From Desulfovibrio porci (lineage in GTDB: Bacteria > Desulfobacterota > Desulfovibrionia > Desulfovibrionales > Desulfovibrionaceae), in assembly GCF_009696265.1 (NCBI RefSeq), contig NZ_VUMH01000005.1, positions 62,001-126,000 of the forward strand: a stretch of DNA of 64,000 nucleotides. Direction: 5' to 3'. Position 1 is the stretch's first letter; the number at the start of each line of letters is the position of its first letter. Below the pieces are notes generated by a model. It saw only the letters and a list, made by a program, of their open reading frames with translations. It was not told the DNA's origin and searched no databases. The position numbers were made by a program, and so were the translations under genes. Positions 51,388-61,400 of the stretch are shown here, one piece after another.

Positions 51388-54300
51388 ATGAGCCAGGAAT
51401 TTTTTGATCCGGAACTTTTCGCGGATTTTATCGCTGAAGCCAAGGAACACCTTGAAACCATTGAGCCTAATCTGCTGGAGCTTGAAAAAACTCCGGATAA
51501 TCTGGCTTTGCTCAACGATATCTTCCGCCCTATGCACTCCCTGAAGGGAGCTTCCGGCTTTTTGGGTCTGAACCGGATCAATCAGCTGGCGCATAAATCT
51601 GAAAATATCCTGGACGAACTGCGCAAAGGCAGTATGGTGGTGACCTCGGAGATCATGGATGTGATCCTGGCCTCCACGGACGCCCTGCGCCAGATGATCG
51701 ACAATCTCGAAGCCTCCAATGCCGAAGGCGACGTTGAAATCGAGCACATCATGGCGCAGATCGACGCCATTATGGCCGGTGAAAGCGCGCCGGTCGCGCC
51801 GGAACCTGAGCCCGCTGCTCCGGCAGAAGCAGAACCCGCCGTTCCCCAAGCCGATCAGCCGGATCAGGTTGACCAGGTTGAAGCCGCCCCGGCGGCTGAG
51901 CCGCCGGCCCAGAAGGGAGAAGAGGCGGATAAGGGAGATGCCGATCAGGGCATGAGCACCAAGGAATGGGTCGCCGCCCTGCCCTGCGGCGAGCCGTACG
52001 CGCTCACCGCCTTTGGCGAAGGCCATCTCAAGGATTTTATCGACGAATCCTATGAAATTATCGCCAGCCTGAACGACGGTCTGCTGGAACTGGAAGAAAC
52101 CCCCACCGGCCGGGACGATCTGGTCAACGATCTTTTCCGTTTTTTCCACAATATGAAGGGCAACAGCGGCATCATCGGCTACAATGATCTGAACGCCCTG
52201 ACCCACGAGGCCGAAACCCTGCTCAACAATGTGCGACAGGGCAAAATCACGCCCAGTCACGAGCTCATCGATCTGCTGCTGCTGGTCGTGGACGTGATGG
52301 AAGGCCTGGTGCAGAAAATTGATATTGCCAGCGGACGGGCCACGCCTTTTGATACCAGCCCGGTTATCAAGCAATTGCAGCAGGCGCTGGCCGGCGGTCC
52401 CATTTCTCTGCCTGAAGAACTGCTGGCAGCCCAGAACGGCGGCGCGCAAGGCAAAGACGGCAATGCGCAGGCCGAAGCCCCGGAAGCTGAGTCCGTGCCC
52501 GCTGAAAGCACGCCGGTGGAGGTGGTCAATCCCACCATCATTCCGGTTGGCTCTGAGGGCGATGACGCCGACGTCTTTCGGGTGACAGTGCGCCAGCAGA
52601 TTGAAATTATTCACGCCGCTCTGGCGACGCTGCAAAAAGACAGCAGCCACAAAGATTCCATTGATGCCGTATACCGTTGCCTTATCGCCGTCAAAAACGC
52701 CTGCAGCTTTGTGGGCCAGACGGAGATCAAGGTCTATGCCGAGCGCACGGCGGGCATCGTGGACCAGGGACGCCGCAGTGGCATTGATTTCGGTTTGATG
52801 GTGGATCTGCTCAGTCAGGAAGTGGGCATCATTGACGATATGGTGCAAAAAGCTCTGAGCGAAGGCAAGATTGCCGCTGATGCCGAAGCCGAGACCCCGT
52901 CTCTGGAAGCGGATTCCAAACCCGAGATCGCGGAAGCGCAGACGGTTCCCGACGCCCCGGCCCCGGCCAAGGTTGAAGCGGACAAGCCGCAACCCGCTCC
53001 CGCGCCCGCGGTGGAAGATAAGCCAACGCCTGCCGCGCCGACTTCCAAACCGGCCTCTGCGCCAGCCTCCACGCCCACCCCACCGGCGACCGCGCCCAAG
53101 AAAGCCCAGCCTGCCGCCAAAACCGGCGCGTCAGCCGCTCCGGCGGGTGAAACGCACAAGAGTTCCTCCACTATCCGCGTGGATCATGAGCGCCTGGATC
53201 ACCTGATGAATCTGATCGGCGAGCTGATCATCAACCGCAACCGCTATACTCTCATCGCCCGCTCGCTTGAGGGCGGCGGCGATAACGTAAATATTTCGGA
53301 AGTAGCCCAGAGCCTGTCGGAAACCACCTACGCCATGGCCCGCATTTCCGATGATCTGCAGGACACCATCATGAAAGTCCGCATGGTGCCCGTCTCCTCG
53401 GTCTTTTCCCGCTTTCCCCGACTGGTCCGCGACCTCTCGCGCAAAAGCGGCAAGGAAGTGGATCTGATCATGGAAGGCGAGGAAACCGAACTGGACAAGA
53501 GTGTGGTGGAAGTTATCGGCGACCCTCTGGTGCATTTGATCCGTAATTCCGTGGACCACGGCATTGAGCCGGAAGACGTGCGCATCGCCGCCGGCAAGCC
53601 GCCTAAGGGCAAAGTCACTTTGCGCGCCTTTCACAAGGGCAATTCCGTCGCCATTGAAATTGAGGACGACGGCAAGGGCATCGACCCGGATAAAATGCGC
53701 GAGGTTGCCATCCGCAAGGGTGTCGTGACGCCTGAAGAAGCGGCGCAGTTGGACGACCGCGAAGCCATGGAACTGATTTTTGCGCCCGGCTTTTCCTCCG
53801 CCGAAAAAATCACGGATATTTCCGGACGCGGCGTGGGCATGGATGTGGTGCGCACCAACATCAAAAATCTGAAAGGCAGCGTCAGCACCAACTCCGAGGT
53901 AGGCAAGGGCACGCGATTCACCTTGAGCCTACCGCTGACCCTAGCCATCATCGACGCCCTGATGGTCAACGTGTCGGGCCAGATGTACGCCATCCCCTTG
54001 GATGCCGTGTCAGAAACCACCAAGATCGAGGCCGAACGCCTTACCGATGTCAAGGGACGCAAGGCCGTCACCCTGCGTGGCGAAGTGCTGGGCATTGTGG
54101 AACTTTCTGAAATGCTCGGCCTGCCGCGCACCGATCCTTTACCTGACGTGCTGTCCGTGGTGGTCATTCACGACAATGAGCGCCGCTTGGGTCTGGTGGT
54201 GGATCAGCTCCTGGAACGCCAAGAAATCGTCATCAAGCCGCTGGGCGCGTATCTGGGCGATCTCAAGGGCATTTCCGGAGCCACCATCATGGGTGACGGT

Positions 54301-54423
54301 TCCGTGATCCTGATTCTGGATCCGCATGAGATCTACCTCATGTCCACTTCCAAGGCTTCAAGCATGGTGCCTGGCGTTGACCAAGCCAAGCAGCCGCCGT
54401 CCGCTGTCGCGGCAAAGCAGTAA
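51388..54423 (+). CDS. cheA: Chemotaxis kinase CheA with three HPt-like modules, 1011 aa
   Basis: Start at ATG 51388, nine bases after AAGG. HPt 1 with His50 (MHSLKGASGF), HPt 2 with His254 (FHNMKGNSGIIG), and a third HPt-like bundle (AVKNACSFVG) where Ile433 replaces the histidine. Acidic Pro/Ala linkers separate them. No P2 CheY-binding domain is apparent. Then the P3 dimerisation helix (LDHLMNLIGELIINRNRY), ATPase boxes (HLIRNSVDHGIE, DDGKGID, GRGVGMDVV) and the C-terminal CheW-like P5. E. coli CheA is 654 residues. Last gene of the che run, with a strong terminator. Confidence 0.95.
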   Translation: MSQEFFDPELFADFIAEAKEHLETIEPNLLELEKTPDNLALLNDIFRPMHSLKGASGFLGLNRINQLAHKSENILDELRKGSMVVTSEIMDVILASTDALRQMIDNLEASNAEGDVEIEHIMAQIDAIMAGESAPVAPEPEPAAPAEAEPAVPQADQPDQVDQVEAAPAAEPPAQKGEEADKGDADQGMSTKEWVAALPCGEPYALTAFGEGHLKDFIDESYEIIASLNDGLLELEETPTGRDDLVNDLFRFFHNMKGNSGIIGYNDLNALTHEAETLLNNVRQGKITPSHELIDLLLLVVDVMEGLVQKIDIASGRATPFDTSPVIKQLQQALAGGPISLPEELLAAQNGGAQGKDGNAQAEAPEAESVPAESTPVEVVNPTIIPVGSEGDDADVFRVTVRQQIEIIHAALATLQKDSSHKDSIDAVYRCLIAVKNACSFVGQTEIKVYAERTAGIVDQGRRSGIDFGLMVDLLSQEVGIIDDMVQKALSEGKIAADAEAETPSLEADSKPEIAEAQTVPDAPAPAKVEADKPQPAPAPAVEDKPTPAAPTSKPASAPASTPTPPATAPKKAQPAAKTGASAAPAGETHKSSSTIRVDHERLDHLMNLIGELIINRNRYTLIARSLEGGGDNVNISEVAQSLSETTYAMARISDDLQDTIMKVRMVPVSSVFSRFPRLVRDLSRKSGKEVDLIMEGEETELDKSVVEVIGDPLVHLIRNSVDHGIEPEDVRIAAGKPPKGKVTLRAFHKGNSVAIEIEDDGKGIDPDKMREVAIRKGVVTPEEAAQLDDREAMELIFAPGFSSAEKITDISGRGVGMDVVRTNIKNLKGSVSTNSEVGKGTRFTLSLPLTLAIIDALMVNVSGQMYAIPLDAVSETTKIEAERLTDVKGRKAVTLRGEVLGIVELSEMLGLPRTDPLPDVLSVVVIHDNERRLGLVVDQLLERQEIVIKPLGAYLGDLKGISGATIMGDGSVILILDPHEIYLMSTSKASSMVPGVDQAKQPPSAVAAKQ

Positions 54424-54430
54424 ACATAAT

Positions 54431-54453
54431 GGGGAGCGCAAGCTCCCCTTTTT
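54431..54453 (+). terminator. cheA terminator
   Basis: GGGGAGC and GCTCCCC (54431-54437 with 54442-54448) around a GCAA tetraloop, then TTTTT. Confidence 0.9.
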
Positions 54454-54741
54454 AGTGTGAAAAGAATCTGCGACACGGCTTGAAAGTTTTTATGGGGATG
54501 ATGATCCCTCCATCTCACTTGAGCAATTTCCTTTGATACCTGCTTCCACAGCCGTCCACAGCGCGGGGCATTTTCAGTTTCAGTGGATTGAGATAAACGT
54601 ATAGCGGTATTTTGTCTGATTTTCTGTTAAGTTGCCTGAAAAACCAGCGCCGGAGTACAATTCCGTGCTGAACAAATCAAAAGGAATTCTTGTCTCGCGG
54701 ACATGACAATAATGGGGGAATTCGGAAAGTTTACTCCAAGC
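54454..54741. other. Gap between the cheA terminator and the ppsA terminator
   Basis: About 290 bases, AT-richer than the surroundings, with no ORF, tRNA or clear promoter that I can support. A small RNA cannot be excluded. Confidence 0.5.
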
Positions 54742-54776
54742 AAAAGGGCCTGAATCGATAGGATTCAGGCCCTTTT
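54742..54776 (-). terminator. Bidirectional terminator after ppsA
   Basis: Eleven-bp stem (54746-54756 with 54762-54772), A-run before and T-run after, usable from both strands. Confidence 0.85.
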
Positions 54777-54797
54777 ACAGTGTTATTCAATATGGCT

Positions 54798-57700
54798 TCA
54801 GGCATTCAGCTCACGAGAGATTTCCAATGCCTTGGCCTGTTCGTCAAAGTTCGCAAAGCCGGACTGATGCAGCGCATCCAGCACCGTATCATCCCAGTTC
54901 CAGGTGGCATAGATGACCGGTTTGTGGAAAGAAGAGCGGAAGCTCTGCAACTCGCTACGATAAAAATCTTCCTTGGGCGTGTCCAGATGCTCACGCAACT
55001 GTTCATGCCGCCGTTGCAGTTCGCCTTCGTACCACTCCTGAATATCCTGCGGTTCCTTGTATTTTTTGAGGATATGCCCATAGCCGGCTTTTTCCATAAG
55101 CTCCGCCAGACGTTTGTGATGCTGCTGGCCAAGCCATCTGCCGAGTTGCGAAGTAGGTATATTTTCCTCTTCCACCGCCGCGATGTCAAAAACGGTCTGA
55201 TAATAGGTGTCCGGTACCACAGAGGCCGAGGTAATGCCGGCGATGGCAACCAGGCCACGCAAAATAAGACTGTTGGAAACGCCCTGCCCGCAGAAGCCCA
55301 CCTTCTTGCCGTATTTCTGGCCGGTGAAGATGCTGACCAGTATGGCCCAGACCACCGCCGGATCCTCTTCATCATAGATGTGGGCCAGACGGGCATTATC
55401 GCGATCCGTAGCCAGAACCATCTGCGTCATGTCGTTGGAACCGATGGAGAAGCCGTCAAACTCGCTGATGAACTGCTTGGCCAGGATAGCGTTAGAAGGC
55501 AACTCGGACATCAGAATGATCTTCAGGCCGTCCTGGTCGCTCTTGAGCTTATGCACCTGATCCAGATAACAGCGCATGGAGCGGGCTTCCTCGAGGGTGC
55601 GCACAAAGGGCAGCATCATACGCAGATTGCTGCCGCCGTATACGCCGCGCGCCAGTTTGAAGGCTTCGATCTCCCAATCGTGAATATTGCGCGACACGCC
55701 GCGATAGCCCAGCATGGGGTTGGCTTCCTGATGCTCGAACAGGTTGCCGCCCAAAAGGTTGCGGTATTCGTTGCTCTTGAAGTCCGTGGTGCGGTAGGTG
55801 ATGGGCTTGCCATAGAAAGCCATGGCAAAGAGCGCCAGATTTTGGGCCAGAGTCTGAACGTAATGTTCCTTGCCGGTACGGAAGCCGCGCGCCTTGATAA
55901 TGGAGCGGATTTTTTCCGGCAGATTGCGCACGTCGTCCATTTCTTTTTTGAGGCCGGTGCGCAAACCGATTTCTTCGCGCAGATGGCGAATGTTTTCCAG
56001 CAGTTTGGCCACAGCGGGCAAATCCTGAATCCGCTGCACATGGGCTTCCACGCTGGCTTCAATTTCCGCCGCGCGCTTGGCCGATTCCGGATCGGCGGAC
56101 GACAGCAGGGCAAGCTCGTCGTCGTAGCCCATGATGATCCGCACATGGTCCGCCAGATCGGGCGAGGTTTTCAGCACCTCAATACGGCGCGAGGCCATTT
56201 CCATATGCTGGTCGATCTTGTGATCCAGCTCGCGCATCTTGCGGTGTTGCAGCAGCACCTCTTCGGCGTTCAGGCTCTTGTCGGCATCGGCCAGAGCGTT
56301 CACCTCGGCGGCCAGACCGGTAATCTCGCCCACATATTCACGCAGATTGAAATTGAAGACGATCAGTCCGGCGGCCATCTGCTCACGCAAGACCTTGGAA
56401 AGACGGTCTTCCAGTTCTCTGAGTTTTGCCTGGACCACGACATCCAGTTCGCCGTTGTCAAAGGCTTCCAGGGCCTGGGGATGGATGCTGATATTGCCCA
56501 GCATGAATTCCGCGCGCAGCAGACCCACTTCAAACTGCGGATGGTTGCGCAAACGCGAAAGGAAGAGGGCCTGGCCCACATCGGCCAGCACCAGCCCCAC
56601 CTTTGTTTTGGTGAACGGCAGTTTGGCCACATCCATCTCGCCGCCGACCTGATGCAGCGGCAGCAGCCCGCGGTAGACACGCCCGCGCGTGCCGTCCACG
56701 GTCACTTCAGCGCCATCCAGGGCGCGCAACACGTCCACCCGCTGAATGCCGATGACCGCAGCGATGCCCAGTTCGCGCGAAGTGATGGCCGCGTGGCTGG
56801 TGTCACCGCCCACGTCCGCCATGATGGCCGAAGCCACACGCATGCCCGGCACCATGTCCGGGTCGGTTCGTTCGGCGGCCAGCACGTCGCCCTTGGCTAT
56901 TTTGTTCAGTTCCAGAGCGGAACGCAAAAAGCGCACGGTCCCCTGCCCGGCGCCGCGCGAAGCGCCATTGCCTTCCACCAGAATTTCCGCCTCGGCCGCG
57001 GCCTTGGCGTCCACCTCGCGGCGGCGCATGAAAATGGTGGTGGGATGCAGCTCCAGATCTTCATTCCAGCGGGTTTCAGGCCGGGCCTGAACAAACCAGA
57101 GCTTGTCGTTGGCGTCAATACAGAATTCCGTATCCATGATCATGCCGCCGTAAGCTTTACTCACGGCGCGCACGCCCTTGGCCACGCGCTCGGCCTGGCT
57201 CAGCGACAGAGCCCAGCGCAGAGCTTCCAGCTCGGGCACAGGCACTTCGCGGGTGCCGCCCTTCTCGTCATAAACAATTTTCATGTCCTTGCAGCCCATC
57301 TGGCGGATGACCACCTCGCTGCCGTCGTCACGCTGGAAAACATAGAGTTTGTCAGGCGTCACCTTGCCGCCCACCACCGCCTCGCCGAGACCGTAGCTGG
57401 CGTCGATGCTGACCAGGTCCTTGCGGTCCGTGCCCCGGCAACCGGTGGCCGTGTCGGCGGAAAAAGCCGTGCCGGAAATCACGGGATTGATCATCTGCAT
57501 CATGCAGACGGACAGCGAGGTATGCTCAATGGCCCATTCCTGCTTGGCCAGTTCGGCGATGGATTCGTCCCCGGTTTCCTCGGCCCGGGCCAGGGCATCC
57601 AGAATGGCCTCGCGCCGGTACGTCATGGAGCGCAGATTATACGCGGAAGAGCAGTCCCAGTGATAAGCCTCGACCACCCTGTCCTCACCGACCATATTCA

Positions 57701-58373
57701 AGTACGTGTCTTGCAGGCCGGCAAAGGCTTTTTTGCGCGAATCCTCGCCCGCGGCGGAGGAACGCACGGCCACCGGGGTCATGTCGTCGCCGTTTTCTTC
57801 ACAGATGGCTTTATATGCGCCGCGCACGGCTTCAGCCACGTCAGTGGGCACATCCACGGAAAGAATCGCGGCCTGCACCATCACCGAGCGTTTGCGCAAC
57901 TGGTCAATGCCCTCGGGCGATGTGGCAAAGCCTTCTACTATGTTATTGATAAATGTTCTCAATTTTGTATGGGCCTGCTCACCTTCAGCCTTGGCGGCCT
58001 CATGGCTCTGCTTGCCCAACTGGCGCACGAATTTTTGCAGGAAGTCGGGATCCTGATTGATTTCGGGATCATTCCAGTCAATCCGGCCGTACTCCTTGTC
58101 CACCACGGAGCGCACAACACGGCCATTGACCTTGGTCTCATCCAGCAGACGATGAAACGCCAACGAGGAGATGGCGCGGAAATGCGGCGCCTGAATGCCT
58201 TCAATCTGACTGATCAGAGCCGTATTGTAATTCTTGCCACCGACAAGCAACTCCGCTTCGGGACCAAGCTTCACGATGTCCGCGCCGGTCAACACCAGCT
58301 TTTTCTGAATCAAATCGACAGAATCAGTTTTGGGCTTGGCCTGCGCGGTTCTGGCGGCGGGACTTTTAGCCAT
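54798..58373 (-). CDS. ppsA: Phosphoenolpyruvate synthase, large form, 1191 aa
   Basis: Pyruvate + ATP to PEP + AMP + Pi. Start at ATG 58373 behind GGAGG. N-terminal ATP-grasp (VAVRSSAAGEDS, ISGTAFSADTATG), swivel domain with catalytic His527 (GGDTSHAAITSRELG), and C-terminal PEP barrel (IGSNDMTQMVLATDRD, GFCGQGVSN with the catalytic Cys). At 1191 residues it is about 400 longer than E. coli PpsA, with extra helical regions in the middle and at the end. Downstream of pyc, with its own promoter. Confidence 0.92.
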   Translation of the reverse strand: MAKSPAARTAQAKPKTDSVDLIQKKLVLTGADIVKLGPEAELLVGGKNYNTALISQIEGIQAPHFRAISSLAFHRLLDETKVNGRVVRSVVDKEYGRIDWNDPEINQDPDFLQKFVRQLGKQSHEAAKAEGEQAHTKLRTFINNIVEGFATSPEGIDQLRKRSVMVQAAILSVDVPTDVAEAVRGAYKAICEENGDDMTPVAVRSSAAGEDSRKKAFAGLQDTYLNMVGEDRVVEAYHWDCSSAYNLRSMTYRREAILDALARAEETGDESIAELAKQEWAIEHTSLSVCMMQMINPVISGTAFSADTATGCRGTDRKDLVSIDASYGLGEAVVGGKVTPDKLYVFQRDDGSEVVIRQMGCKDMKIVYDEKGGTREVPVPELEALRWALSLSQAERVAKGVRAVSKAYGGMIMDTEFCIDANDKLWFVQARPETRWNEDLELHPTTIFMRRREVDAKAAAEAEILVEGNGASRGAGQGTVRFLRSALELNKIAKGDVLAAERTDPDMVPGMRVASAIMADVGGDTSHAAITSRELGIAAVIGIQRVDVLRALDGAEVTVDGTRGRVYRGLLPLHQVGGEMDVAKLPFTKTKVGLVLADVGQALFLSRLRNHPQFEVGLLRAEFMLGNISIHPQALEAFDNGELDVVVQAKLRELEDRLSKVLREQMAAGLIVFNFNLREYVGEITGLAAEVNALADADKSLNAEEVLLQHRKMRELDHKIDQHMEMASRRIEVLKTSPDLADHVRIIMGYDDELALLSSADPESAKRAAEIEASVEAHVQRIQDLPAVAKLLENIRHLREEIGLRTGLKKEMDDVRNLPEKIRSIIKARGFRTGKEHYVQTLAQNLALFAMAFYGKPITYRTTDFKSNEYRNLLGGNLFEHQEANPMLGYRGVSRNIHDWEIEAFKLARGVYGGSNLRMMLPFVRTLEEARSMRCYLDQVHKLKSDQDGLKIILMSELPSNAILAKQFISEFDGFSIGSNDMTQMVLATDRDNARLAHIYDEEDPAVVWAILVSIFTGQKYGKKVGFCGQGVSNSLILRGLVAIAGITSASVVPDTYYQTVFDIAAVEEENIPTSQLGRWLGQQHHKRLAELMEKAGYGHILKKYKEPQDIQEWYEGELQRRHEQLREHLDTPKEDFYRSELQSFRSSFHKPVIYATWNWDDTVLDALHQSGFANFDEQAKALEISRELNA

Positions 58374-58417
58374 GACTTCCTCCGGTTTGGCGGGAAAGAG
58401 CATCTTTATCTGTTAGA

Positions 58418-58446
58418 ATACTATACCGGTATCGGAAAACTGTCCA
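58418..58446 (-). promoter_or_regulatory. Candidate ppsA promoter with palindromic spacer
   Basis: Minus-strand TGGACA at 58446-58441, 17-base spacer, TAGTAT at 58423-58418. The spacer holds the palindrome ATACCGGTAT (58423-58432), which could be an operator. Confidence 0.5.
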
Positions 58447-58465
58447 CAGATTCACGTGCCGCGGC

Positions 58466-61400
58466 TTAGCCCACACGGGAACCGCAATAAGGACAGAAGG
58501 CCACGTTATCCATGGGGATAGGCTGCCCGCAGGCCTCGTTGCTGCACATGCGCGGCACCGGCCCGAGTTCCACAATCAATTCCCCCTCGCGCACAGAAAC
58601 CATTTGCTTGCTTTCCTTGAAATCGGCGGTCTTGAGCACGCGTTTGACAATGCCGTCCACCGGGGCCAGCACTGCTTTTTCCTGTTTCATGATCGACACA
58701 TTGAAAAGTTCCTCGCCGGCCTTGACCACATCGCCGGGATGCACGTACATGACCCACAAATCGCCGTTACTGGGAGCGGCCACCTGGTAGCGGTTGGAAG
58801 GATCGGCCATCAGCGCGCCCTTGCCCTTCTGGCCCGTGGGCTGGCTGACCTGCACCTCGCAGCTCATGAATTCCGAATCCAGCACATAGCGGCAAATGGA
58901 AATGCCCGCATCATTGGGACGTGAAATGCTCAACAGCGCCAGGTGATGAGGTTTGCCGCTGGTTTCGTTGAAGTACAGATCCTGCCCGACTTTCAAGCCT
59001 TCAAACCAGACATGCAGCGGCAGATTGTTGGGATCGCCGTACTTGGTCTTGAACTGGATGGTTTTCAGGGCGTCGGCCGGGTGGTTGAGGTAGAGCACGA
59101 ATTCTTCAGCATTGGGCTGCCGCTTGAGAATCTCCGTGCAGGCCTTCTCCTCGGCGGCCAGATTGACGTCCGGCAGGGTTTCCAGAGGCGAATTTTCAGT
59201 GCGCTTGGCAATGGCGGCTTTCCAGTCGGAGCCGAAAGCGCTTTCATAGACCCAGTCCGCAGGGAAGCCCAGAGGCAGCTTGCCGAATTTGCCCATCAGC
59301 AGGTTGCGGAAAGCGTCATTGCAATCCTGATAAATGGAGAGGCGGGCCTTGCGCATTTCCGGAGAGAGTTCAGCTTCCGGCGTGCGGGTTACTTCACCCA
59401 ACACTTCAAGAAGATAGCGCACCTCATCCTCGCCGCCGCGCTTCCAGGCCCCGGTCACGGCCAGAAAAGCCGTGTTCCAGGTAATCTGCGAGCCGGGCGT
59501 CACATCGTGATAGCGCACGATCTGACGGGTGCCTTCCAGGAATTTGAGCATATAGGGCAACAGGTGGATGTAGCCCTGTTTCATGGCTCCTTCCTGCGAG
59601 GAGGATGTGGCCCCGCCGGGCATGCCGTGCAGGGTGACGTCATAGTCGATCCCCTGGAAGTACGGCGCGCAGTAGCGGTCGTAATAGGGCATGATCTGTT
59701 TGCAGACGAAATTGGCGTCACGGATGGCATTTTTGTTCAAGTGACACTTGAGGCCTAATTCATCCTCAAGATAAGCCATGGTGGAAAGCACGTCGCCCTG
59801 CCCGTAGGAACGCACCGCGGAGCCCAGGCCCACATCGAGAATGTGCGCGCCAGCCTTGGCCGCCGCGCCGCAGGCGGGAACGAACAGGCCGTCCGTGTAA
59901 TGGCGGTGGTAATGCAGCACCAGCTCGGGCCAAGCTTTGCGCAGCGCGCTCACCAGCTCGGTCATGAAACGCGGCGGACAGACGCCGCCCATGTCCTTGA
60001 GCCCCAGAATGATATGGCGCGAGGCCTCTCTGGGGTCCACGCCCATCACGTCGCCCACCATGCGCAAAATAGCCTCGGTGACGCTGAGATAATGGGGCGT
60101 GTCAAAGCCTCTGGCCCAGGACATGGACAACGCGGGCTGGAAGATGACGTCCTTGCGGGACATGACCACTTCCGCGATGGGCCGCATGTTTTCCACATGG
60201 TTGAGGAAGTCGAAGCAGCGCACCACCTGGTAGTGGTCGCAAATCATTTCTCCGGTTTTCCGCATCAGGTTGCGCGGCTGGGGCGTATATCCCAGCACGT
60301 TGGTGGAGCGCACCAGCAACTGCTTGAGCGTCTTGGGCGCGAAGCTGTTCCACTCCCTGGCTTCAGTGAAGGGATAGGTCATGTTGGCCATCATGGCCAC
60401 ATGGAAGTGCGCGCCGCCGCCGTTCTCAATGGAAAAATACCCCACATTGTCCAGATAGGGGCCGATAAGCCTGTCTTCGGCCAGCCGGAAGCGGTTGCCG
60501 GAGTTGGACTGGGTGAAATCGCGCGGCGTGGTGTCGGTGAAATGCACGTAGCCGGAATCGCGGATGTAATCCAGCGTCGCCAGCCTGTCGCCCTGCGGAT
60601 AGGGCGAAGGCTGCCGCCGGGCCGCCGTGCTGATGGTGGGCAGCACGGGTTCAAACGGTCCGAGGCAGGGCGTGGTGTCCGAGCGGTATTCCCCAAGCTG
60701 GACATAGGGGTTGAAGCCCTTGGCCGAAATTTCGGCCACCAGCCGGGCCAGCCGTTCCCCTTCCGGGGCCAGGTCCGTATAGAGCATCAGTTCGGGATGG
60801 TCGGCGATAAAGTTGGTGTTGATGTCGCCTTTGCGGAACAGCGGGTTCTTGATAACCTTGCGGAAGAAGGGAATGGTGGTCTTGATGCCGCCGATGACGT
60901 ATTCGCCCAGCGCGCGGGCCATGATGCCCAGCGTCTTTTCCCAGTCATGGGCGTAGGCGATCAGCAGCGCGCCCGCGGAGTCGTAGTTGGCCGGAAATTC
61001 ATAGCCCGCGCTGATGTTCGAGTCCAGGCGCACGCCCAGGCCGCCGGGCGAGACATAGCGCGAAATCAGACCGGAATTGGGCGAGAAGTTATCCTGCGGA
61101 TTTTCACAGTTGATGCGCACCTGCATGGCGCAGTACGAGGGCCGCAGATTTTCTTCGCGATAGCGCAGCTCCGCCCCGAAAGCCACGGCGATCTGCTCTT
61201 CCACCAGGTCGATGCCGTAACGGCATTCGGTAATGCCGTGCTCGACCTGGAGGCGGGTGTTCACTTCGATCAGATAAGGCGACCCGTCAGGCGTGACCAG
61301 AAATTCCACCGTGGCCAGCGAATGGTAACCCACGGCGCGCACCAGGCGGCGGGAGTAATCCTTGAGGCGCTCGCGCAGTTCGCGGGTCACGCCCGGCCAG

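Noticed and set aside
54780-58469. A 1229-residue open frame on the plus strand
   Set aside because: It is exactly antisense to ppsA, whose motifs are unambiguous; the frame is a by-product of GC-rich codon use.
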